Shown here: in pieces, positions 5,974 through 11,643 of the stretch
How the letters are laid out: each line of letters starts with the position of its first letter
How positions within the stretch are numbered: position 1 is the stretch's first letter
DNA from: Clostridium sp. CAG:245
GTDB taxonomy: Bacteria; Bacillota; Clostridia; TANB77; CAG-508
Reading direction: 5' to 3'
DNA length: 11,643 nucleotides
NCBI GenBank assembly: GCA_000435175.1
Contig: FR880083.1
Span: 30,275-41,917 of the forward strand
Made by a program: the position numbers and the translations under genes
The notes under the pieces: model-generated
What the model was told of the DNA's origin: nothing
The model's input: the letters and a program-made list of their open reading frames with translations, nothing else
Database searches by the model: none

Positions 5974-8052
5974 ATGAATAGCAAATTAATAATATATTTG
6001 ATGGCTGGAGTAGGAGTACTCTTTATGGCAATTGTTGTTGCATATGTTGTATTAAGTAAAAAGCTAAAAGCTTCTGATACAATGCAAATAAAACAATTGA
6101 GAGAAGGTACTCAGGAAAAAAGTTTTTCTTTTGAAATTCTTTATCAAAAATTGTACAACATATATATACGAAATCCTTTTACAAAAAGATATTTGTTCAA
6201 AGTAAGAAGAAGACTTGAAATTATAAATATTGATGATGAATATTTAACAAGAAAGCAAACATCAGCAATAGTTACTAAAGCACTTATGATGATTATTCCA
6301 ATTACATTAGTAATAATTTTAATAACCAAAAGTAATACTTTATTGATGTCAATATTACTATTATTTGAATTATTTATGATAGATACATTAGTAGATGGAA
6401 TGGTTGATAAGATTGATAATAAATTACTAGTTCAACAGATAGATTTCTTTGCTGAAATAAGACATGCTTACCATGAATTTAACATGGTTGAGGAGGCTAT
6501 TTACCAGGTTGCACAAGGAGATAGTGCTCCAGAAATGTCTAGACAGGCTGAAAAAATATATGAAATATTAATTTCAAATGATCCTGAAAGTGAACTGGAG
6601 AAATATTATGATGTTGCACCAAATAGTTACTTAAAAGAATTTGCAGGTATCTCATATTTGACAAAGGAATTTGGTGATAGAACAGTAGATAAGACATCGT
6701 TATATTTAAAAAACTTAAATAACATAAGCCAAGAGATGCAACTTGAAATATTAAAGAGAGATAAACTAGACTATGTGTTCCAAAGCTTATCTGTAATTTC
6801 TATATTACCATTATTATGTTTGGAACCAATTAAAAGTTGGGCTGTATCAGAATTCAACTTTACAAAGTCATTTTATTATGGAAAAAATGGAATGATAGTT
6901 CAGTTATTGCTTGTTATTATAACATTTATATGTTATATCTTAACAAGAAAATTAAAAGATAATGGCTCAACAGCAATAAATACAAAACCAGAACATCCTT
7001 GGGAAGAAAAAGTTTATAATATTCCTTTTGTTAAAAAAATTGTAGATTTATTCATACCTAAAGATGGAACAAAAGAAAGACGTAAGCTTAGAAATTTAAT
7101 AAAAGATTCAGCTTCAAAAGATAAAATAGAATGGATTTATGTAAAAAGATTGCTACTTACAGTTGTAACATTCTTTGCTTCACTTATAATACTTACACAA
7201 TTACATAGAATTCAAATAAATTATATATACACAGAACCTACTTCAACATACAACATAGTTGGCGAAATGTCTGGTAAAGATTTGAAGAAGGCAGAAGAGC
7301 TTACAGAAAGTGATAATAAATTCCTAAATATGTTTAAGGGAAAGACCGATACAACACAAAAAGATATAGAAAAAGCAATGAAAAAATCTGATGATTATAA
7401 ACAAAGTACAGATGATGAAATTGCGACAGCTGCGGAAAGAGTATTAGGAAAATTAAGACAGGTAAACAGCGAATATTTAAGTTGGTTTGAAATAGTACTA
7501 GCAATGGTATTTGCAATAATAGGATACAACTTACCAGTGTGGTTACTATTTTTCCAAAAAAAGATGAGAAAAATGGAAATGGAAAACGAGGTAATGCAAT
7601 TCCAAACCATTATACTTATGCTTATGAGAATAGAGAGAGTTAATGTTGAAATGATTTTGGAATGGCTTGAAAGATATTCAAACATATTTAGAGAGCCAAT
7701 TGCAAAGTGTGTTAATAACTACGAGAGTGGTCCATGGGAAGCACTTGAAGAAATGAAGGATGACGTTAATTATAAAGAATTCATAAGACTTATAGAAAGT
7801 ATGCAGGCAGCAGTTGAAAAAATTCCTATTGCAGAAGCTTTTGATGAGTTGGATTCTGAAAGAGATTACTACCAGGAAAGAAGAAAAGAGTCAAATGCAA
7901 GATTAATCCAAAAGAAGGGTATGATAGGAAAAGTAATTGGATTTGCTCCAATGGTTGGATTGTTTGTTGGATATTTGATTATACCATTGGTATTCATTGG
8001 ATTAATGAGCATGATGTCATCTATGAACGATATGTCATCGATGGCAGCTTAG
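5974..8052 (+). CDS. TadB-TadC-like fused platform protein (two T2SSF-type domains)
   Basis: This 692-residue polytopic protein is the expected inner-membrane platform of a Tad or type IV pilus-like machine. Likely helices are at 5-28, 103-118, 120-140, 268-283, 307-324, 392-409, 504-526 and 652-675. Two cytoplasmic helical domains of the type II secretion F (GspF/TadB/TadC) kind lie between them, at about 145-265 (L-V-Q-Q-I-D-F-F-A-E-I-R) and 530-650 (A-V-E-K-I-P-I-A-E-A-F-D-E-L). In most bacterial Tad loci these halves are separate genes, tadB and tadC; here they are joined by a cytoplasmic linker. Helices 6 and 7 are separated by a charged loop of about 93 residues (410-503) that should face outside. 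The C-terminus is rich in Met and Ser. It directly follows the ATPase gene, its expected partner. Domain identity is inferred from the topology and sequence pattern. Confidence 0.85.
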   Translation: MNSKLIIYLMAGVGVLFMAIVVAYVVLSKKLKASDTMQIKQLREGTQEKSFSFEILYQKLYNIYIRNPFTKRYLFKVRRRLEIINIDDEYLTRKQTSAIVTKALMMIIPITLVIILITKSNTLLMSILLLFELFMIDTLVDGMVDKIDNKLLVQQIDFFAEIRHAYHEFNMVEEAIYQVAQGDSAPEMSRQAEKIYEILISNDPESELEKYYDVAPNSYLKEFAGISYLTKEFGDRTVDKTSLYLKNLNNISQEMQLEILKRDKLDYVFQSLSVISILPLLCLEPIKSWAVSEFNFTKSFYYGKNGMIVQLLLVIITFICYILTRKLKDNGSTAINTKPEHPWEEKVYNIPFVKKIVDLFIPKDGTKERRKLRNLIKDSASKDKIEWIYVKRLLLTVVTFFASLIILTQLHRIQINYIYTEPTSTYNIVGEMSGKDLKKAEELTESDNKFLNMFKGKTDTTQKDIEKAMKKSDDYKQSTDDEIATAAERVLGKLRQVNSEYLSWFEIVLAMVFAIIGYNLPVWLLFFQKKMRKMEMENEVMQFQTIILMLMRIERVNVEMILEWLERYSNIFREPIAKCVNNYESGPWEALEEMKDDVNYKEFIRLIESMQAAVEKIPIAEAFDELDSERDYYQERRKESNARLIQKKGMIGKVIGFAPMVGLFVGYLIIPLVFIGLMSMMSSMNDMSSMAA

Positions 8053-8070
8053 AAGGGAGGACGAAATACT

Positions 8071-8565
8071 ATGGAAAATGCAACAAAAGCGTTGGAAATG
8101 GCAGGAAGTCTCCTAATAGGAGTATTGTTGCTTGGTTGTTTATTGTTTGCTTATACTAGAATGTCAGAATTGAAAGATACTGAACACAAAGTAGAAGTAA
8201 GTGAGCAGGCGAAAGATTTTAATCAAGATTATGAAACATATAATAGAAACAATTTATATGGAAGTGATTTATTTTCGCTAGCTAATCAAATTGAGGATTA
8301 TAACAAAAAAGAAGCCGATGGAAAAGCATATGGAAGAATCGAAATGAAAGTGACTCTAAAAACAGAAATAATAAATGCTAAATTTTTTACAGATATGACA
8401 TATGATGGTGACAGCTTAAATCAAAAATATAATAATCTAGCAAAAGCTATAAATAAAATAAACAAAGAATATTATGGAAAAGCAATTTCGTATTGGGCAA
8501 ATTATGGCACCGGTTCAAGGCTAGAAAGTCAATTGTTACAAGAACTGCGGACAAACAAAATATAA
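8071..8565 (+). CDS. MENA-type pilin-like protein, apparently cut short by a frameshift
   Basis: The 164-residue product begins M-E-N-A-T-K-A-L and goes straight into a membrane helix (about 8-28), then a polar extracytoplasmic part. It shares Y-E-T-Y-x(4)-L-Y-G-S-D-L-x-S-L-A-N, then N-K-K, and Y-W-A-N-Y-G with the pilin-like gene at 9403, so the two are paralogs. At its end the frame shifts: the C-terminal block that the paralogs carry is found in the +1 frame up to a stop at 8731. Removing one A from AAAA (8557-8560) would join the halves into a protein of about 220 residues. GGGAGG at 8055-8060 is the ribosome binding site, and the platform gene ends 18 bp before. It is probably a minor pilin or pseudopilin of the machine. 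It may be a natural pseudogene, a phase-variable gene, or a sequencing error. Confidence 0.75.
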   Translation: MENATKALEMAGSLLIGVLLLGCLLFAYTRMSELKDTEHKVEVSEQAKDFNQDYETYNRNNLYGSDLFSLANQIEDYNKKEADGKAYGRIEMKVTLKTEIINAKFFTDMTYDGDSLNQKYNNLAKAINKINKEYYGKAISYWANYGTGSRLESQLLQELRTNKI

Positions 8566-8731
8566 CAGTATAACAGATTCAAAAAAAGAAGAATTAAAAA
8601 ACAAAATTACAGAATATAAAGACTATTTAAGTGAGCAAAAAGACATAGCAAGAAAGAGTTTTAAATGTATTTCAATAGAATATTACAATGATACAGGAAG
8701 AATAAAATATATGGAATTTACAGAAAAATAA
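8566..8731 (+). pseudogene. Out-of-frame C-terminal part of the preceding pilin-like gene
   Basis: In the frame one base ahead of the 8071 gene, the DNA stays open from 8525 and reads Y-N-S-I-T-D-S-K-K-E-E-L-K from about 8560, ending at TAA 8729-8731. Near its end it encodes F-K-C-I-S-I-E-Y-Y and R-I-K-Y-M-E-F. These match F-K-C-T-K-I-E-Y-H and R-V-K-Y-M-Y-F at the end of the gene at 9403, and F-K-C-T-D-I-K in the gene at 8751. No start codon with a ribosome binding site precedes it, so it is the displaced tail of the upstream gene. With it included, the gap to the next gene is 19 bp, in line with the rest of the operon. Confidence 0.7.
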
Positions 8732-8750
8732 AATATAGGAGGAGAAAATA

Positions 8751-9284
8751 GTGGAGAATGCAAGTAGAGCCTTAATAATGGCTGCAGGTGTATTAGTCGG
8801 AGTATTATTACTATCTTTAGCAGTGTATTTATTCACTATTTTCGGTAACTTCGGCTCAGAAATGACAACACAGATGAATGAAAAAAATCTTTCTGAATTT
8901 AATGCACAATTTACAAAGTATGAAAGTTATCAAGACGAAAATGGCAAATGGCAGAATACATGTAGAGCACAAGATGTTGTAACAATTGCAAATTTAGCAA
9001 AAGAAAACAACAATAAATACGAATATACTGTGAGTGATGCAAATACTGGATATTATTATGTGAAAGTAATAGTAAAGAATGTAAGTAGTAATTACAAAGA
9101 TAATTTTGAGATTGCATCATTGAATGACTATACTACTTTTTTAGCAAATTATTCAGGAGAGTCAATATATTCTGAAGAACAGCAAAAGGATATTTTTAAT
9201 GTAATATACTTTAAATGCACAGATATAAAGATAAATGAAAATAGCAAGCGTGTGTGTAGCATTACATTCACAAGAATGAAATAA
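8751..9284 (+). CDS. MENA-type pilin-like protein (GTG start)
   Basis: This 177-residue protein starts at GTG, 8 bases after AGGAGG (8737-8742). The choice is supported by the paralogs, because reading GTG as Met gives M-E-N-A-S-R-A-L, matching the genes at 8071 and 9886. A membrane helix covers about 7-28. The outer part has the family pattern E-F-N-A-Q-F-x-x-Y, then Q-D-V-V-T-I-A-N-L-A-K-x-N-N. It closes with F-K-C-T-D-I and a beta-like ending. Cysteines occur at about residue 70 and near the C-terminus, so a disulfide is possible. I infer a minor pilin or pseudopilin. There is no cleavable prepilin leader and no signal peptidase site that I can see. It is followed by a 118-bp gap containing a candidate promoter. 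Confidence 0.75.
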   Translation: MENASRALIMAAGVLVGVLLLSLAVYLFTIFGNFGSEMTTQMNEKNLSEFNAQFTKYESYQDENGKWQNTCRAQDVVTIANLAKENNNKYEYTVSDANTGYYYVKVIVKNVSSNYKDNFEIASLNDYTTFLANYSGESIYSEEQQKDIFNVIYFKCTDIKINENSKRVCSITFTRMK

Positions 9285-9360
9285 TAGAATGTTAAATTTA
9301 ATGTGTCTGTAAATGAATATAGGTAAATTCTAACAAATGAATAAAAAATAAGATAAAATA

Positions 9361-9389
9361 TTGCATAATAAAATCTTAAATGTTATAAT
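9361..9389 (+). promoter_or_regulatory. Internal promoter candidate with extended -10
   Basis: TTGCAT (9361-9366) is followed by 17 bases and a perfect TATAAT (9384-9389). TG at 9381-9382 gives an extended -10. The start should fall near 9396, inside or just after the AGGAAG ribosome binding site of the next gene (9391-9396), so a transcript from here would be nearly leaderless. It could also supply extra transcript for the pilin gene at 9886. Confidence 0.5.
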
Positions 9390-9402
9390 TAGGAAGATGA
9401 AA

Positions 9403-9831
9403 ATGAAAAAAATAATAATTTGTATATTATCAATTTTTTTAATAATAATTTGTATAGTAGTGTATGGAGTTTATCAAAAAAACGAGAATACTGCACAAAT
9501 AGGCGTAGATAATAAAACGTATGAAAGCTACGAGAATAAAGAAGTCTTAGGAACTGACATTATATCAATAATAAACAAAGCAACAGATAGCAACAAAAAA
9601 AATGATATAAAAATAGGTGAAGATGGAAATTATATAGATAATGGAAAAAATTCTATAAGAATTGAAATTAAATTCTTGGAACTAGATAAAGTAATTACTA
9701 TGGAAAGAATAAATAATGTAGGAATAGAAAAATTTTGGAGTAATTATGGTGCTCTAAGCTTCAAATGTACAAAAATTGAATACCATGAAAAAACACATAG
9801 AGTAAAATACATGTACTTTGAAGAAGTTTAA
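9403..9831 (+). CDS. Pilin-like paralog with a different N-terminus
   Basis: I place the start at ATG 9403, 6 bases after AGGAAG (9391-9396), giving 143 residues. The frame also stays open upstream from TTG 9361 and ATG 9397, but those starts lack a well-placed ribosome binding site, and the upstream part overlaps a promoter. The protein begins M-K-K and has one membrane helix (about 3-25). It lacks the M-E-N-A start of its neighbours. The outer part clearly matches the 8071 product: Y-E-S-Y-x(4)-V-L-G-T-D-I-I-S-I-I-N, N-K-K, R-I-E-I-K, F-W-S-N-Y-G and the closing F-K-C-T-K-I-E-Y with R-V-K-Y-M. It may be a minor subunit that enters the membrane differently, or a duplicate whose first segment was replaced. 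It stands apart, with 118 bp before and 54 bp after it. Confidence 0.7.
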   Translation: MKKIIICILSIFLIIICIVVYGVYQKNENTAQIGVDNKTYESYENKEVLGTDIISIINKATDSNKKNDIKIGEDGNYIDNGKNSIRIEIKFLELDKVITMERINNVGIEKFWSNYGALSFKCTKIEYHEKTHRVKYMYFEEV

Positions 9832-9885
9832 ATTTGTTATTAATATTTAAAATAAAATTATATAAAATCTAAGGAGGAAAAATTT

Positions 9886-10317
9886 ATGGAGAATGCAAGT
9901 AAAGCATTAATTATAGCAGGAGCTATTCTTTTATCAATTTTAATTATTGGGTTAGGTATGGCTATATACCAACAAGCAGCAGGAGCAATGAATGGTGCTA
10001 ATATGGATCCAACAAAGATTCAAGCATATAATTCAGAATTTTTAAATTACGAAGGAACACAATCTGGAACACAAGTAAGAGCACTTTTAGATACAGTAAG
10101 ATCTCACAACCTTGCACATACAGATGACCCATCTTTAAATGTTACAGTAATGACAAGCACAGCAGCAGGAGTTACAGCAGCACCAACAGCAGTTGTAACA
10201 GCAACAGATGTAAATAATGTAAAGAAAACTATAAATGCAGGAAAAACATATACAGTTGATTTTGGATATGATGCAAACTCTGGATTTATAGTAGCAGTTG
10301 GAATAGTTGCAAAATAA
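9886..10317 (+). CDS. MENA-type pilin-like protein, candidate major subunit
   Basis: This 143-residue protein starts M-E-N-A-S-K-A-L-I-I-A-G, with a membrane helix at about 7-29. AGGAGG at 9872-9877 lies 8 bases before the ATG, the strongest and best-spaced ribosome binding site among the pilin-like genes. The outer part is small, rich in Ala, Thr, Gly and Val, and low in charge. It retains Y-N-S-E-F-L-N-Y-E and T-Q-V-R-A-L-L-D from the family pattern and ends in a beta-rich stretch (Y-T-V-D-F-G-Y, then F-I-V-A-V-G). There are no cysteines. Small size, simple composition and strong translation signals make it the best candidate for the abundant filament subunit; this is inference. The first 40 bases of the gene closely resemble those of the 8751 gene, consistent with duplication. 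The next gene begins 22 bp after its stop. Confidence 0.75.
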   Translation: MENASKALIIAGAILLSILIIGLGMAIYQQAAGAMNGANMDPTKIQAYNSEFLNYEGTQSGTQVRALLDTVRSHNLAHTDDPSLNVTVMTSTAAGVTAAPTAVVTATDVNNVKKTINAGKTYTVDFGYDANSGFIVAVGIVAK

Positions 10318-10339
10318 ATAAATTGAAAGGTTATGGTTT

Positions 10340-11050
10340 ATGGAAAACGCAGTAGAAGGTTTAAAATTAGCATTTGCAGTTCTATTATTGACTATGGCAT
10401 TATCTTTAACTATAGCCTTTTTTTCTAAGGCCAGAACTACTGCTGAAATGGTATTAAGAAGTTCTGATAAAACTGTATATTATGATTATACAAGTTATTC
10501 AATACCACAGGATACATCTGGAAATAGAATTGTAGGATATGAAACTATTATACCAACCTTGTATAAGTACGATAAAGAAAGATACAAAGTTACTTTTAAA
10601 CAGGGAAATTATAATGAAACTACAGGAGAACTTTCAAATGTAACAAATCTTTCAATATATGAAACAAAGTCAGTTCAGGCTAACTGGAACAAAAACTATG
10701 TTAATGATTTCGATGGTGAAACAACAAGCACAAGTGGACATAACATGAATATTTGTTCGTTTGATATAGTTGAAGAAACTCAAAGAAATGAGCCTTGGGT
10801 TGGTAGTTCAGAACAAGTTAAACTTCATTTAGATGCAATTTTTAGTGGAGGTAATTATACATTACCACAAAATCCATCTAAATATTTGTCTTATAGTAGA
10901 AATCCATTAAGTAATAGAAATAATAAATTTATAGAACAAATAGGAGAAATAAAAACTATAAGCAATAACGATAACGTAGATGGTACTGAATCGGTTATAG
11001 GAAATAAAACAACTACAAAAAGGATAATCACTTATATTTTAATAAACTAA
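10340..11050 (+). CDS. MENA-type pilin-like protein, larger minor subunit
   Basis: This 236-residue protein is the longest of the set. It begins M-E-N-A-V-E-G-L, followed by a membrane helix at about 8-28. The start at 10340 follows GAAAGG (10325-10330) by 9 bases. An ATG at 10333 is out of frame. The outer domain carries V-Y-Y-D-Y-x-S-Y, then R-I-V-G-Y-E-T-I-I-P-T-L-Y-K-Y, which loosely parallels the Y-x-x-Y and G-x-D-x-x-x-L pattern in the smaller paralogs. A longer region rich in Asn, Ser and Thr follows. A single cysteine lies in N-I-C-S-F. Large minor pilins often sit at the filament tip or start its assembly, and that role is a reasonable guess here. It lies 22 bp after the candidate major pilin gene and 41 bp before the next gene. 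Confidence 0.7.
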   Translation: MENAVEGLKLAFAVLLLTMALSLTIAFFSKARTTAEMVLRSSDKTVYYDYTSYSIPQDTSGNRIVGYETIIPTLYKYDKERYKVTFKQGNYNETTGELSNVTNLSIYETKSVQANWNKNYVNDFDGETTSTSGHNMNICSFDIVEETQRNEPWVGSSEQVKLHLDAIFSGGNYTLPQNPSKYLSYSRNPLSNRNNKFIEQIGEIKTISNNDNVDGTESVIGNKTTTKRIITYILIN

Positions 11051-11091
11051 AGAAATAGAATATTAAATAAAGGTTAGGAAGGAAATGAAAA

Positions 11092-11625
11092 ATGGGAGAC
11101 AGTTTTGTTACAATAATTGCTATATTTTTAGCAGCAATATTAATGTTTGTCTTTCCTTTAATGTCAATTTCGGAAAGAACTGACGACGTATCACAGTTAT
11201 CAGTACAGACAGCAACAACAGAATTTGTAGATAAAGTAAGAACAACAGGAAAATTAACTTTAGATGATTATGATAAATACGTACAAACAATAACATCAAC
11301 AGGAAACTCATTTGAAGTATCTATGCAAGCACAAATATTGGATGAAAACCCAGGTGTAAAAACTACACAGGCTGAAACAACAAAAATTGGTGAAAATGTA
11401 TATTATAATTTATATACTAGCCAATTAGAGAATAAATTAAGTGATAGTTCTACAAAAAACAGAATTACATTTAAAGAAGGAGACAGATTTTCTGTTACTG
11501 TAAAAAATACAAATACTACAATTGCTCAGATAATAAGAAATTTCTTGTATAGAATTGCAGGAAACGATACATATCAGATTGCTGCGCAACATGGTGGAAT
11601 AGTTACTGTAAATGGTACAAAATAG
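11092..11625 (+). CDS. Single-pass TadE-like or pseudopilin-like protein
   Basis: This 177-residue protein has a membrane helix at about 5-25 immediately after M-G-D-S-F, then a polar extracytoplasmic part. AGGAAGGA at 11076-11083 lies 8 bases before the ATG; an ATG at 11085 is out of frame. It lacks the M-E-N-A motif. Residues 28-75 hold T-T-E-F-V-D-K-V-R-T-T-G-K-L-T, then D-Y-D-K-Y and T-G-N-S-F-E-V, a pattern I associate with TadE-like or pseudopilin-like proteins of Clostridia, though I cannot name a family with certainty. The C-terminus is beta-like (F-S-V-T-V-K-N-T). No cysteine is present. Its place at the end of the pilin cluster suggests a minor subunit or assembly factor. An ATG at 11637 after the stop may start the next gene of the operon, which is cut by the window edge. 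Confidence 0.65.
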   Translation: MGDSFVTIIAIFLAAILMFVFPLMSISERTDDVSQLSVQTATTEFVDKVRTTGKLTLDDYDKYVQTITSTGNSFEVSMQAQILDENPGVKTTQAETTKIGENVYYNLYTSQLENKLSDSSTKNRITFKEGDRFSVTVKNTNTTIAQIIRNFLYRIAGNDTYQIAAQHGGIVTVNGTK

Positions 11626-11643
11626 GTATTAAAAATATGGCAG

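Noticed and set aside
8071..8145. L-L-G-C at residues 20-23 of the first pilin-like protein, as a lipoprotein signal
   Set aside because: The paralogs have Ser, Leu or Gly there and no cysteine, and the N-terminus follows the shared M-E-N-A pattern, so the cysteine is probably just in the membrane helix.
9834..9866. Promoter directly ahead of the candidate major pilin gene (TTGTTA with TTATAT or TATATA)
   Set aside because: Spacing is 18-19 bases and several overlapping boxes are possible in AT-rich sequence, so no single site stands out.
11637..11643. Possible start (ATG GCA) of a further operon gene
   Set aside because: Only seven bases are visible and the upstream GGTATT is a poor ribosome binding site, so it cannot be supported as a feature.
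1..11643. CRISPR arrays, tRNA or rRNA genes, insertion sequences, attachment sites
   Set aside because: I saw no regular repeats, no transposase-like protein, and no tRNA-like or rRNA-like sequence on either strand.

Overview
The window is very AT-rich (roughly 70% A+T by eye), uses AGA/TTA/ATA codons heavily, and has strong AGGAGG-type ribosome binding sites. All supported genes lie on the + strand. This points to a low-GC Bacillota, most likely a Clostridia-type anaerobe. That assignment is inference from composition and gene content; nothing here fixes the species.

Region 1 (1-1215) is ordinary flanking sequence. It holds the 3' part of truA (tRNA pseudouridine synthase A), cut by the window edge just after its catalytic motif. 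Next is a small three-helix membrane protein resembling DUF2651/YbeF, with an odd Asn/Cys-rich tail. A good sigma-A-type promoter and a rho-independent terminator then lie only about 40 bp apart, so that promoter could make a very short RNA.

Region 2 (about 1286 to the end of the window) looks like one long operon for a Tad/type IV pilus-like or type II secretion-like machine in a Gram-positive cell. In order it encodes: a CpaB/RcpC-like SAF-domain anchor protein; two consecutive MinD/CpaE(TadZ)-like proteins with degenerate nucleotide-binding loops; a CpaF/TadA-family secretion ATPase that carries an N-terminal membrane anchor; and a 692-residue platform protein that looks like a TadB-TadC fusion.

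A cluster of pilin-like proteins follows. Four begin with the same Met-Glu-Asn-Ala motif running directly into a transmembrane helix. A fifth is related in its C-terminal part but has a different N-terminus. A TadE-like or pseudopilin-like single-pass protein comes last, and the operon probably continues past the right edge.

The likely division of labour is as follows. The ATPase drives the platform protein, the MinD-like pair positions or regulates the complex, the SAF protein connects it to the cell wall space, and the MENA proteins form the filament or pseudopilus. No secretin is present, as expected without an outer membrane. No prepilin peptidase is seen in the window, and the MENA proteins have no ordinary prepilin leader for one to cut. 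One pilin-like gene (8071) appears frameshifted: its missing C-terminal half is readable in the next frame up to 8731.
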